Positions 16,864 through 26,363 of a DNA stretch of 64,000 bases are shown one piece after another. Position numbers and translations under genes: made by a program. The DNA comes from an uncultured Chthonomonas sp. (GTDB lineage Bacteria; Armatimonadota; Chthonomonadetes; Chthonomonadales; CAJBBX01): contig CAJBBX010000149.1 in the NCBI GenBank assembly GCA_903951425.1, positions 1-64,000 on the forward strand, given 5' to 3'. Positions within the stretch are counted from its first letter, which is position 1. Every line of letters begins with the position of its first letter. The notes under the pieces were generated by a model, which saw only the letters and a program-made list of their open reading frames with translations, was not told where the DNA came from and searched no databases.

Positions 16864-17851
16864 GTGCCGCTCCGTCTGCAAGACGTTCCGGCAGAGGCAG
16901 CCCTCAGAGCGGCCCCGCGACGTGCTGCGGAACCTGCTCCACCCCCGGTTCCGCACCATCGAGGCCCTGCGCGGTGTGAGCTTCACGGTGAACCGGGGCG
17001 AGGTGGTGGCCTATGCCGGGCCCAACGGCGCCGGGAAGAGCACTACCATCAAGCTGCTCTCGGGCATGCTGGCGCCTACGTCGGGTAGCGTCCGCGTGCT
17101 GGGCATGGACCCGGTAGCCGATAGGACGCGCTACGTCGGGCGCATCGGGGTGGTCTTCGGCCAGCGCACGGAGCTATGGTGGGACCATCCCGTGGCGGCC
17201 AGCTACGAGTGGAAGCGCGTCGTCTGGGACATCCCCCGGGAGCGCTTCGACCGGATGTGCGGCGTGGCCAGGGATATCCTGGGCGTGGGCGAGAGCTGGA
17301 ACACCCTCGCCCGGGAGCTGAGCCTGGGCCAGCGGATGCGCGCCGACCTGGGCATGGCCATGCTGCATGAGCCCGAAATCCTCTTCCTCGACGAACCGAC
17401 GCTGGGCCTTGACGTTCTGGCCAAGCGGAGCATGACCCGGCTGGTGCAGCAGCTCAGCGCCACAGGTTCCGTGACCGTGATGGTTACCAGCCACGACATG
17501 AACGAACTGGAGCAGCTTGCCGGCCGCGTCATCTTCATCGAGTCCGGCAACCTGGCCTACGACGGCGACTTCGCCAGCCTGCGCCGCGAGTTCGGCGACC
17601 TTCGGCGGCTGGTCCTGGAGACGGATAGCGCCACGCCGCCCAGCCTGCCCGGCGCGGAACTCGTCGGCTCGCAGGGCATGCGCCACGAGTACCGGTTAGG
17701 CGGGGGAGGCGCCGACGTGGCCGCGTTGCTCAGGTTGGCCGGGGAGCAGTGCCCGGTGCTGGACGTGGAGACGCACCGGGCGCCCATCGACGAGGTGATC
17801 GCCGGCATCTACGAGCACTGGGGCAGAAACAGGCCGGCGGGTACCGCTTGA
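16814..17851 (+). CDS. ABC transporter ATP-binding protein of ABC-2 exporter
   Basis: The 345-residue protein is an ABC ATPase: Walker A GPNGAGKST at 69-77, signature LSLGQRMRADL, Walker B ILFLDEPTLGLD and the switch His in VTSHDMNELE. It has an N-terminal extension of about 20 residues and a C-terminal domain of about 90 residues. The Gln-for-Gly change in the signature (LSLGQ) is common in this DUF990-linked group. It powers the two permeases encoded just upstream. A TetR regulator gene follows. Confidence 0.92.
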   Translation: MHRSDRAGTPASGTVVECRSVCKTFRQRQPSERPRDVLRNLLHPRFRTIEALRGVSFTVNRGEVVAYAGPNGAGKSTTIKLLSGMLAPTSGSVRVLGMDPVADRTRYVGRIGVVFGQRTELWWDHPVAASYEWKRVVWDIPRERFDRMCGVARDILGVGESWNTLARELSLGQRMRADLGMAMLHEPEILFLDEPTLGLDVLAKRSMTRLVQQLSATGSVTVMVTSHDMNELEQLAGRVIFIESGNLAYDGDFASLRREFGDLRRLVLETDSATPPSLPGAELVGSQGMRHEYRLGGGGADVAALLRLAGEQCPVLDVETHRAPIDEVIAGIYEHWGRNRPAGTA

Positions 17852-17892
17852 CTACAGACGGGATCAATACCTGAACTCACCAGTACTGCGTG

Positions 17893-17922
17893 TGGACAGA
17901 CCAGCAGACGCATGGGTATAAT
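17893..17922 (+). promoter_or_regulatory. Sigma-70-type promoter before tetR gene
   Basis: TGGACA (17893-17898) and TATAAT (17917-17922) are spaced by 18 bp. They lie about 150 nt before the TetR-family start, so the gene would have its own transcript with a long leader. Confidence 0.55.
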
Positions 17923-18075
17923 CGGGCTGTGCATGGTTGGGCCCACGCGGCCCTACGGGCTCCCGCAAGGTGAGCCCCGGCGCGACTGCCGCTCCGCGCC
18001 CACGGAACACCGATGGCCCTCGGTGAGCCCGGGCGCGGAGGACGGCGGACGCCGCGAGGCATGTTCGGAGCGCTG

Positions 18076-18690
18076 ATGGACTCCTTACCCCTGAAGGAGC
18101 GGCTACGCCAGGTCCGGTTGGACGCGATCCTGGAGGCCGCCCAGGAACTGCTGGCCGAAAAGGGATATTCCGCTGCCACGATGGATGATCTGGCGGCTCG
18201 CGTCGGCGTCTCCAAGGCGACCCTCTACCAGTGCTACCACACCAAGGAGGAGCTGGCCCTCCAGGTCGTCCTCCGACACATCCAGTGCCTCGAGGAGTAT
18301 ATCGACGCGCTGTCCCCAGATTTGCCGCCGCTGACACGCCTTGAGCAGGTGGCCGACACGATGATCTCCAGCCGCCTCAACAGGGCCAAGAGCCTCTGGC
18401 GCCCCGGTACCTACGGGCTTATGCCCGCCATCCTGGCCGACGAAGGCTTCCGGAAGGCGCAATCGAGGATGGTGGCCAAGATCTGCGCCCTGGTCCGCGA
18501 GGCACAGGACGCAGGCGAGGCACACCCGGACCTGGAGCCCGCGGCGGTGGTGCAGATGCTTGTCAGCATCATGCGCGACCCCGGCTATGAGAGCATGGTG
18601 GCCGAGGACCCCGCTGCGGTGGATCGGCTCCGCGCCACGCTGGTCACGGTCTTCATCCACGGCGTCCGGGCTAAGCGCCGCAAGCACTGA
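18076..18690 (+). CDS. TetR/AcrR family transcriptional regulator
   Basis: The start at 18076 is preceded by GGAG 5 nt upstream; earlier in-frame ATGs (18013, 18061) lack a good site. The 204-residue protein has the typical N-terminal helix-turn-helix: AILEAAQELLAEKGYSAATMDDLAARVGVSKATLYQCYHTKEEL (given in parts: helix 1 ILEAAQELLAEKGY, recognition helix VSKATLYQCY). The C-terminal ligand domain is unassigned. It follows an ABC-2 exporter and may repress it in response to the exported compound. Confidence 0.88.
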   Translation: MDSLPLKERLRQVRLDAILEAAQELLAEKGYSAATMDDLAARVGVSKATLYQCYHTKEELALQVVLRHIQCLEEYIDALSPDLPPLTRLEQVADTMISSRLNRAKSLWRPGTYGLMPAILADEGFRKAQSRMVAKICALVREAQDAGEAHPDLEPAAVVQMLVSIMRDPGYESMVAEDPAAVDRLRATLVTVFIHGVRAKRRKH

Positions 18691-18702
18691 GGCCCGCTCC
18701 GC

Positions 18703-19425
18703 TCAAGCCATGGCGGACGTCGCCGCGGCAGTCTCCACCAGCCGGCCGTCGGGCAGGCGCAGCAGCAACAGGCCCTCGTCGCTGATGCCGGCCGCCTTGC
18801 CGCGGACGGTCCCCTCGTCGGTCTGCGCCCGGTAGCGCGTCCCCGCCGTCTGGTCGCGAAGCCGCCACGCCGCCACGAGCCGGTCCCACTGCCCCTGAGC
18901 CAACAGGGCGCGCCAGGCGTCGATCCGTACGCGCAGGGCCTCCTCAAGCCGGTCGCAGACGGCATCGTCGGCTTCGGCGAGTAGCGCATCGGCGCCGGGA
19001 AGGCCCGGTGTGCCGCCTCCGCCCACGTTGATGCCTACGCCCAGCAGCGCCACATCGCCGCCAAGGGCCTCCAGCAGCACTCCGCCCACCTTGCGCCCGG
19101 CCAACAGCAGGTCGTTGGGCCACTTCAGGCCGCATGCGATCCCGCAGGTCACGTCACACGCCTCGGCGGCGGCGACACCCGCAAGGATGGCCAAGCGGTG
19201 GCGCACGTCCGGTGCGCAGTCCGGCCCGCGCAGGGTGTACGTCACCAGCAAGCGCGAACCCGGCCAGTCCATCCACGCCGCCCCTCGGCGGCCCCGTCCC
19301 TGCGTCTGCCGGTCCGCCCGCACACCGACGATGCGCGGATCGTCCATGGCGGCGCGCGCCTCATCCATGGTGGATGCGACGGTAGGCAGACAGCGGACGA
19401 GGCCGGCGGCGAGCGGACGGGTCAT
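18703..19425 (-). CDS. birA: Biotin--[acetyl-CoA-carboxylase] ligase, monofunctional
   Basis: The start at 19425 has GGGAG 7 nt upstream and gives 240 residues. The biotin/ATP-binding motif GRGRRG is at 43-48, KWPNDL at 101-106 and the Lys of RKVGGVLLE at 112. A short C-terminal SH3-like domain (GTVRGKAAGISDEGLLLL) completes it. The N-terminal DNA-binding domain of bifunctional BirA is absent, so it only attaches biotin to the carboxylase carrier protein. Confidence 0.92.
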   Translation of the reverse strand: MTRPLAAGLVRCLPTVASTMDEARAAMDDPRIVGVRADRQTQGRGRRGAAWMDWPGSRLLVTYTLRGPDCAPDVRHRLAILAGVAAAEACDVTCGIACGLKWPNDLLLAGRKVGGVLLEALGGDVALLGVGINVGGGGTPGLPGADALLAEADDAVCDRLEEALRVRIDAWRALLAQGQWDRLVAAWRLRDQTAGTRYRAQTDEGTVRGKAAGISDEGLLLLRLPDGRLVETAAATSAMA

Positions 19426-19526
19426 GGGCGGCTCCCCGGTCGGCGCATGGCTGGCGCCGAATGCACCAGACGAACCATGAAGGAGGTAGCATAGGCCATT
19501 AGGGTGTTTTTCACTCTGCATACTGG

Positions 19527-19730
19527 ATGAGGAGGTCCGCATGGGCCACGCCTATGTCAGTACGCCGAAGAACGACCGCCCGCGATCTGGGGTTCGACGA
19601 CAACGATCTGTGGATCGCTGCCATCGCGCTGGTACAGGGACTCACGGTCGTCACTTCCGATGGCGACTTCCAACGCATGTCTGCTGCGTTTGCACTGCGA
19701 ATCGATAGCTGGCTCGCCCCTCCGGCCTGA
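19527..19730 (+). pseudogene. C-terminal fragment of VapC-like PIN toxin
   Basis: The 67-codon frame contains NDLWIAAIALVQGLTVVTSDGDFQRM, the conserved C-terminal part of PIN-domain toxins with two acidic residues (in short parts: NDLWIAA and TSDGDF). The N-terminal half with the first catalytic Asp is missing and no antitoxin gene is near. It is a remnant without expected activity. Confidence 0.6.
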
Positions 19731-19752
19731 GTTTCGCGCACAGCTCCCGCCC

Positions 19753-22700
19753 TCACCGCCCGCCCGACCGCGCTATCCCCAGCGCTGCGGCGGCCGCTCG
19801 GCCTTGCTCGGACGTGGGCGGACCTTGGGTGGCCAGGATCCAGGCGCGCGCCATGGAGGCGTCCAGGCGGAGGCGGCCGGCAGCGGGACGGACGGTCTCG
19901 TAGGTCTTCCATGCCCGGTTTACGATCTCGCCCACGGAGCAGGTAGCCTTCGCCAGAGCGCCGTGGAGCCAGGCCGACCCCGCCTCGTCGGGTAGCAGAA
20001 CGACTGTGGCGCTTACCGACAGGTCGCGGCCGTCCAGCGCCACGGCGGCCAGGCTGCGCTCCGCGGCCCAGAGCTTCTCGCCCGCCACCGCCACGGTGGT
20101 TCCCTCGGCGGCGGTGACGCGCCCCTCGCCGTCGAAGGCCACGTAGCCGCAGCCGCCGGGGGCGAGCCAGATCTCCACGGGCTTCGGCAGGTCCATGATC
20201 TGCACCTTGAACGGGATGCCGAGCGTGTTCACCAGCACATGCGCCACGGAGCCGCCGAGGCCCTGGACGCGGAACGACTGCACGGTAGCAGCGTCGGGCG
20301 CGAGCCTGTGGCGGGCGAAGCGGGCGCTGGCGCAGGCGCGCACCAACTCAACGCGGAGCGCGTCCGGCTCGGACTTCGGACGGACCTGGACCCACGCGCC
20401 GCCGGCTGCCAGCACCCTGGCGCGCAGGTCGGCGGCCGGGCCGGCGGGCTCATCGCTGCCCGCCCAGACCGCCAGTTTCGGCGCCCCCTGCACCTGGTCG
20501 ATCTGGTCGTCGGGCAACGTGGTGAAGTCGACATTCAGCCCCAGCAGGGCCTCCGTGGCGCGGTCCATGGCCGCCAGGGCTCCCGGACGGCGCGCGCTGA
20601 GGCGCTCGGCAGTGGGCAGCACGAGCCATACGTCTGGCCGGACGTACCGCGGCTGGAAGGTGCGGAACAGCGCCCCGGCGTTGCGGTAGGAGTGCAGCCG
20701 GTCGCGAGGAGCGCCGTCGGAGAGGAGCGCGCCGCAGGGGAAGATGTCCTCCACCGGGTCCTGCCAGTGCCAGCTTGCGCTGAAGAGGGCCCCGGCGCCG
20801 AAGCAGAGGTGCGGCACCGTGCCGTAGCGGAGTTTGCCCGAGGCTTCGCTCTCATAGACGAAGTGGGTCTTGAGGCCAGGGTGGCTGGTGAAGCCGAACT
20901 CGCCAGTGGAGGGCGCCTTGCCCAGCAGGCGCAGGTCGATCTGCTTCAGCTCGCCCGCGAACTGGCTGAACGCGCCATAGTAGTGCCGGTTCGTGAAGTC
21001 CTGGTCCAGCGAAGCGTGGATGGGGTCCCACACCGCGGTCGTGTTGCCGAAGCCCTGCAGGTAGCCGACGCTCACCAGGCGTTTGGGATCCACGGTGCGA
21101 ACGGAGGCGCGGGTCTCGGCGGCCCACTTACGGAGTGCGTCGGTGCCGGTGCGTAGGGGGTCGGGCGTGTCGGCCTGCTGGGCCAGAGTGGGCTCGTTGC
21201 GGATATCAACAAAGAGGCCCGGCGCGTTGCGGTAACGCTCGGCCATGGTGGCGCCGTGGCTGTTCCGCTCGCGGACCACGCCCGGGTCTGCGCTGGGCCA
21301 GGAGAGGCCCTCATAGAAGAGGTTGATCCCGGCCTCCTGCGCGAGTTGCACCATGGCGTCGCGGGAGCGCCAGGCCGCCTCGGTCTCGCCGCCGGGCACG
21401 TTCATGAAGGATCGGGCCACGGAGATGCCGTTGTCCGCCATGGCCGCGAGCTGCGTGTGCCAGCGGAGGGGATCGGTGCCGGTCACGGAGCCGTTGCCCC
21501 AGTAGATCTGGCTGCCGAGCAGGAACTCCGGCCCGCGCCCGCGGTCCATGACATTGTCGCGATAGGCGATGATCGCGCCGTCCTGCTGCCGCCTCGGGCT
21601 CCAGAGCGCCACGCCGCACTCCAGCGCGTTGCCGGGCCCGTCGGGCACGGTGACGATGAAGGCCAGCCGCAGTAGCCCCGCAGGCGCATCGGCAGGGGCG
21701 GCCACGTCGAACCGGACCGGGGCCGCACCGTGCGTCGGGACCGTGACGGCCACCGACCGGGATGCCACCAGGGTCGCTCCGCAAGTCGCCCGTAGGCGCA
21801 CCACGGCCTTGCGCGGCCAAGCCGCCACGTTGCCGACCATGGCTGAGACGCGGACCGTCTCGCCGGGCCTGGCGCAGGCGGGCGCGCCCTTGGCCTCGAA
21901 GAGGAAGACGCCCCGGGTCATCCGGTCCAGCGCGGCCTTGAGCAGCGCCTGCCCCGCGGCGCCGGGGGCCAGCAGGTTGCGGTCGCTGATGCCCGAATAG
22001 GCCCAGACCGAGCCGGGATAGCTGCCGGCGAAGTTCCACATGACGCCGAAGGCCGTGCCGCGCCGCCTGCCGTAGCGGTCCACCGCCCGGGCCAGCGGCT
22101 CCCAGCGGGCCTTCAGCGGCGCGCCGGGGGCGCCTTGCCCCGTCTGGCCGATGGCGGACCAGCCGCGCGCCGCGCCCGCCAAGCGCCAGGCTGCGCCGAG
22201 ATCGGACGCGCCGGGGTCGGGCACAATGGCTGCCACGTCGGAGAGGGGCGCCCCGGCATCGCAGATGGAGACGGCGCCGGGGTCGGTCTCGAGGAAGGTG
22301 GCCGGGTTCACGCCGCCCTCGGCCGAGTTGAGGCGCGCATGGCGCCACGAAACGGGCTGCACGGCGCTGGTCCAGACGTGGCCCACCAGCGCCTCGTAGG
22401 GCTGGGCGGCCTTGACGAACTCGGTGGTGATCCCGAACCGGATGGCGGTGATGTCGGCGGCCTTGGGCCGGTCGCCCGCGCCGCCCCGGCCCTTGGAGGG
22501 GTTGTCCTTCCAGTACTCCAGTTCGGCCAGCGAGACCTGGTAGAGGCGCCATCGGTTCGTCAGCGTCAACGTTGAGCGCCAGCGCGCGCCGTCGCGCTCC
22601 AGCATCTCCACGGCCACATGCAGGTCGGGCTGCGCCGAGCGGGCCTCGAAAGCGACGGCCACGGCATCGGCCGGGAGCCCCTTTAGCTCGGGGCTCCCGA

Positions 22701-23802
22701 GCGTGACCCAGCCGCCGGAGGGCATGGCGGGCGTGCCGAAGGCGGCGCAGGCTCGGCCGGCGTCGGTGCGGATGGGGGCGGGCGCCTCAGGGATGTCGCG
22801 CCCGCCCGCCGACCAACCCGCGCCGGGCGCAGGCGCCAGGAAGGGCCGAAGCGATGCGCGGTCGGGCTCGGCGTCACCGACCGGTACCCAGCCCTTCGCC
22901 GTGCGGACCAGGGGCCTGTCGAACGGATAGCCGCCCACGCTCAGTAGCCCGCCGCCCTGTTCCAGGAATGCTCGGATGTTGTCGGCCGCAGCTGCCGGGT
23001 AGGCGCCGCCGTAGGGCATGGCCAGCGCGGCGAAGCGCGAGGCGTTGAGGCGCCGGGGATCGGCCAGGTCGGCGGCGGTGAGGAAGGCCGGAGCGGCGCC
23101 CGCGGCCGATGCCATGCGGGCCAGCGCGGCGGGATTGGAGGGCGTACCCGACGCGGGCAGGTTGTCGCGGAGGATGGCAAGGCTGGGACGTCCCCTGCCC
23201 TGCGCGGCGGTGGTGACAGGCTCCTGCGGCGCCCAGGGGGTGTCGGAAGAGCCCAGGGTGGCTTGCATTCGGTCGAACCAGGCGTCGCCGTGCCCGTGCA
23301 GCACGAGGTTCAACTCCACGCGAGCCGTTCCCGGCGGCACGGCGAAGGGCATGGTCAGGCGCGTCCAGCCGCCGTCGCCCGTCACGCGCCCAGGCGAGTC
23401 CTGCCAGCTCAGCCGCACGCCGCCGGCGTCGAAGTAGTTGAACCCCAGGTAGGCCCCGCTACCCCCGACCGCGCCGCGGGTGCGGACCTGGCCGCTGAGC
23501 AGGCCGGTGTCGCCGGGCTTCAGGCCCCGGACGATCTGCCGCGCGATGTACCATGTCGCCTCGGCGGAAGCGGGCGCCGAAATGTGGTGGCACGGCCCGC
23601 CGTCCACGCCGCCTGTTGCCTCACGGGTGTTGGCGCCACCCTCGGCGACGCGGGTTGCGGCCCAGCCGTCAGCCGGTCCGCCGGAGGCGAAACGCCGCGT
23701 GAAGTCGGAGTTGCGCACCAGGTTCAGCGGCGCTGCGGCGCACGCGGATGCCAGACCCAGGAACAGCCCGACGGCCGCGGGGATCGAGATCGAGGTTGCC
23801 AT
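19753..23802 (-). CDS. Large secreted clan GH-A type glycoside hydrolase
   Basis: The 1349-residue protein begins with a signal peptide (MATSISIPAAVGLFLGLASACAAAP). Next is a jelly-roll carbohydrate-binding-like domain (LNLVRNSDFTRRF ... GDAWFDRMQATLG). Residues about 220-320 look like a glutamine-amidotransferase-like fold (FLEQGGGLLSVGGYPFDRP). A TIM-barrel part has DIRNEP (acid/base candidate Glu870) and STGEFGF (nucleophile candidate Glu968), the spacing typical of clan GH-A. Beta-sandwich domains follow. The gene lies 21 bp upstream of a sugar ABC permease gene on the same strand, so it may release the sugar that transporter imports. The exact GH family cannot be fixed by eye. Confidence 0.75.
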   Translation of the reverse strand: MATSISIPAAVGLFLGLASACAAAPLNLVRNSDFTRRFASGGPADGWAATRVAEGGANTREATGGVDGGPCHHISAPASAEATWYIARQIVRGLKPGDTGLLSGQVRTRGAVGGSGAYLGFNYFDAGGVRLSWQDSPGRVTGDGGWTRLTMPFAVPPGTARVELNLVLHGHGDAWFDRMQATLGSSDTPWAPQEPVTTAAQGRGRPSLAILRDNLPASGTPSNPAALARMASAAGAAPAFLTAADLADPRRLNASRFAALAMPYGGAYPAAAADNIRAFLEQGGGLLSVGGYPFDRPLVRTAKGWVPVGDAEPDRASLRPFLAPAPGAGWSAGGRDIPEAPAPIRTDAGRACAAFGTPAMPSGGWVTLGSPELKGLPADAVAVAFEARSAQPDLHVAVEMLERDGARWRSTLTLTNRWRLYQVSLAELEYWKDNPSKGRGGAGDRPKAADITAIRFGITTEFVKAAQPYEALVGHVWTSAVQPVSWRHARLNSAEGGVNPATFLETDPGAVSICDAGAPLSDVAAIVPDPGASDLGAAWRLAGAARGWSAIGQTGQGAPGAPLKARWEPLARAVDRYGRRRGTAFGVMWNFAGSYPGSVWAYSGISDRNLLAPGAAGQALLKAALDRMTRGVFLFEAKGAPACARPGETVRVSAMVGNVAAWPRKAVVRLRATCGATLVASRSVAVTVPTHGAAPVRFDVAAPADAPAGLLRLAFIVTVPDGPGNALECGVALWSPRRQQDGAIIAYRDNVMDRGRGPEFLLGSQIYWGNGSVTGTDPLRWHTQLAAMADNGISVARSFMNVPGGETEAAWRSRDAMVQLAQEAGINLFYEGLSWPSADPGVVRERNSHGATMAERYRNAPGLFVDIRNEPTLAQQADTPDPLRTGTDALRKWAAETRASVRTVDPKRLVSVGYLQGFGNTTAVWDPIHASLDQDFTNRHYYGAFSQFAGELKQIDLRLLGKAPSTGEFGFTSHPGLKTHFVYESEASGKLRYGTVPHLCFGAGALFSASWHWQDPVEDIFPCGALLSDGAPRDRLHSYRNAGALFRTFQPRYVRPDVWLVLPTAERLSARRPGALAAMDRATEALLGLNVDFTTLPDDQIDQVQGAPKLAVWAGSDEPAGPAADLRARVLAAGGAWVQVRPKSEPDALRVELVRACASARFARHRLAPDAATVQSFRVQGLGGSVAHVLVNTLGIPFKVQIMDLPKPVEIWLAPGGCGYVAFDGEGRVTAAEGTTVAVAGEKLWAAERSLAAVALDGRDLSVSATVVLLPDEAGSAWLHGALAKATCSVGEIVNRAWKTYETVRPAAGRLRLDASMARAWILATQGPPTSEQGRAAAAALGIARSGGR

Positions 23803-23823
23803 GGTTCCGCCCTTCCGGCGGGA

Positions 23824-25179
23824 TCAGGCCCCCGCCTTGCTCCAGCGTTTGCGCTTCAGCATGTCCAGCAGTACGGCGCCCAGGATCACGAGGCCCAGCA
23901 CCACCTTCTGCAGGTAGGGCTCCACATCCATCAGGTTCATCCCGTTGCGGATGACGCCGATGATGAGCGCCCCTATCAGCGTACCGAAGATGCGCCCCTC
24001 GCCGCCCGAGAGGCTCGCTCCGCCTACGACGACCGCGGCGATGACATAGAGTTCGTACATGGCGCCGTAGGTGGCCGAACCAGCCCGAAGCTGGCTCGTG
24101 GTGATGACGCCGCCCACGCCGGCCATGATGCCCGAGATGGAGTAGACCAGCATGAGCACCTTGCGCGTGCTGATGCCCGACAGCCGGGCGGCCTCGAAGT
24201 TGCCGCCCAGCGCGTAGATGTTCCGCCCGATCCGCGTCTGCGACATCACGATATGGGCCGCCACGTAGATCAGCGCCATGAGCGCCACGGCGTTCGGGAT
24301 GCCGCCCAGGTCGGCCCCGCGGCCTAGCCAGACGAACGACTTGGGGATATCGAAGATGCTGAGCCCGCCGGAGACGATGAAGGCGAGGCCGCTGGTCACC
24401 TGCATCATTGCCAGCGACGAGATGAAGGGCGGCACCTTGAAGAGCGTCACCATGGCCCCGTTGACGCTGCCCACAAGCCCGCAGAGGAGGATCGTGGCCA
24501 CCGAGGCGAGGATGAGCGCGCCCGGCCCGGCCGCGACGCCGCCCATGTGCGCTATCATCCACGCGGCGGTGACCGAACCGAAGGCGAGCAGGCTCCCCAC
24601 GGAGAGGTCGATGCCGCCGGTAATGATGACCAGCGTCATGCCGACCGCCATGATGGCGATCACCGATATCTGGTCCGCGATGTTGCGCAGGTTGCTGGCC
24701 GAGAGGAAGGTGCTGCCCCGGACCGGGCGGGGGGCGATGACCTCCAGACCGGCATAGGCGCCCCCCTCGGCCTTCAGCGCCTCGAAGAGGGTCCAGTCGG
24801 CGCAGGCGCGAGTGGTGGCGACGACGCCCAGCGGCTCGGAGGCGGCCAGCCGCTCCAGCGCGGCGCGGACCGTGGGCGGATCGCCGCTCAGGGTGCCGCG
24901 CGCGGGCGTACCCGCCTTGCTGAGCGCCTCCTCAAGGCTCCGAGCGAAGGTCTCGCCCTCGCTGTCCTGGCTCTGGACGATGATGACGCCCGTTCGGCCC
25001 TTCAGGCCAGCCGCCAGGGCTGTCCCGGCGGCGGCGCCTGTGGGGTTCTCGTCATGGTAGGTCGCCAGCGCGAAGAAGGCGCAGAGCAGGGCCAGCACGG
25101 CCAGCATGCCGTACGCGTTGGCGAGTTGGGCCGCGGCGCTGCGTCGGCCGGCGGCCCGTGTCTCGGGGGTCTGCGTCAC
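23824..25179 (-). CDS. RbsC-like sugar ABC transporter permease with inserted outer domain
   Basis: The 451-residue protein has a permease core of the ribose/xylose type: GMTLVIITGGIDLSVGS, SVNGAMVTLFKVPPFISSLAMM, IGRNIYALGGNFEAARLSGI and GGASLSGGEGR. It is about 120 residues longer than usual. The extra part (about 55-160), between the first membrane segment and the core, is soluble and looks like half of a periplasmic binding fold (GRTGVIIVQSQDSEGE, EPLGVVATTRACAD). It overlaps the binding-protein gene by 4 bp. No ATPase gene is adjacent. Confidence 0.85.
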   Translation of the reverse strand: MTQTPETRAAGRRSAAAQLANAYGMLAVLALLCAFFALATYHDENPTGAAAGTALAAGLKGRTGVIIVQSQDSEGETFARSLEEALSKAGTPARGTLSGDPPTVRAALERLAASEPLGVVATTRACADWTLFEALKAEGGAYAGLEVIAPRPVRGSTFLSASNLRNIADQISVIAIMAVGMTLVIITGGIDLSVGSLLAFGSVTAAWMIAHMGGVAAGPGALILASVATILLCGLVGSVNGAMVTLFKVPPFISSLAMMQVTSGLAFIVSGGLSIFDIPKSFVWLGRGADLGGIPNAVALMALIYVAAHIVMSQTRIGRNIYALGGNFEAARLSGISTRKVLMLVYSISGIMAGVGGVITTSQLRAGSATYGAMYELYVIAAVVVGGASLSGGEGRIFGTLIGALIIGVIRNGMNLMDVEPYLQKVVLGLVILGAVLLDMLKRKRWSKAGA

Positions 25180-26126
25180 GGCTTCTTCAGGCTCGGATCC
25201 TTGTCGGCATCGGCCTTGCGATAGAGCTCCGTGGGGATCAGCTCCTCGCCGTAGACGCGCTTACCGGCGAAGTAGGCCGCGATCGTCTGAATGGTCTTGG
25301 CGCCGATGCGGTCGGGGAACTGCACGGGCTCGGCGTAGATCTTGCCGGAGCGGACGGCTTCCTTGGCCTCGGGCTGGCCATCGAAGGAGATGACCTTGAT
25401 GCGGCCGGTGCGGCCTGCCTTCTCCATGGCCGCCAGGGCGCCGAGCGCGGTCGGGTCATTGATGCAGAAGAGGCCGTCGAGGTCGGGATGCTTCTCAAGC
25501 ACGTCCTGCGTCGCCTTGTACGAGGTATCGCGCAGGGCGCCGCCGGGCACGGAGGAGACGATGCTCATGCCCTTGTGCTTGGCCAGCACCTCGCGGAAGC
25601 CCTTGGTGCGGAGCATGACCGACTCGATCTCGGGATGGTCAATAATGGCCACCTTGCCCTTGCCCTTGAGCGCCTCGACCATGGCCTCGCCGGCCAGCTT
25701 GCCGCCGCTGTAGTTGTCGGTGGCGATGTGCGAGACCACCTTGGCGTTCTTGGCCAGGCACTGGATATCGGCTGTGAACACCGGTATATCGGCCTTGTTG
25801 GCCTCCTGGATCGAGGTGCCGATGGAGGTGGAGTTGCAGGGGCAGAGGACGATGGCGCTCACCTTCTTGACGATGAAGTCGCTCACCTGGTCCTTCTGCC
25901 GGCTCGGGTCAAGCTCGCCGGAGGTGACGATGACCTCGTAGCCGTGCTTCTTGCCCTCGGCCTGCATGGAGTCAGCCATCACCTTGAAGAAGGGGTTGGC
26001 CAGCGTGAGGACGGAGACGCCGATCACCTTCTGGCTCTTCGCCTCTTTCTGCTCGCCCGCGCAGCCCGCCATCATCGCCAATGCCAGAACGGCCGCGGCC
26101 AGGGCGGCCGGCTTCCTGTAGCTCAT
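25176..26126 (-). CDS. Sugar-binding lipoprotein of ribose-type ABC transporter
   Basis: AGGAG lies 7 nt before the ATG at 26126; a longer upstream reading frame has no such site. The 316-residue protein has a lipobox (LAMMAGC, Cys22) and a type-1 periplasmic binding fold: GVSVLTLANPFFKVMADSM, AIVLCPCNSTSIG, VFTADIQC, HIATDNYSGGKLAGE and DGLFCINDPTALGAL. It should deliver a monosaccharide to the permease encoded by the next gene, which overlaps its stop by 4 bp. The sugar cannot be told from sequence. Confidence 0.9.
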   Translation of the reverse strand: MSYRKPAALAAAVLALAMMAGCAGEQKEAKSQKVIGVSVLTLANPFFKVMADSMQAEGKKHGYEVIVTSGELDPSRQKDQVSDFIVKKVSAIVLCPCNSTSIGTSIQEANKADIPVFTADIQCLAKNAKVVSHIATDNYSGGKLAGEAMVEALKGKGKVAIIDHPEIESVMLRTKGFREVLAKHKGMSIVSSVPGGALRDTSYKATQDVLEKHPDLDGLFCINDPTALGALAAMEKAGRTGRIKVISFDGQPEAKEAVRSGKIYAEPVQFPDRIGAKTIQTIAAYFAGKRVYGEELIPTELYRKADADKDPSLKKP

Positions 26127-26363
26127 ATGTTGTCTCCTTGGTTTCGACCCATGGAGATAACATACCGCGCAGCCGCCCCGACTTCCTCCTGCCGGATGGC
26201 GCAGCAGGACCGTTCCGGCCATGCCGGCGGCGGCCAGGACCCGGTCGCGGCCGCCTCGCCGAGCCCTCGCCGACCGGTTTGCACGATTCTGGCGGTGGGA
26301 TTTCCGGTTTGGCGAGGGCTGGAGCAGTAGCACCAGCACACACTACCCGGTACCATTCACACC

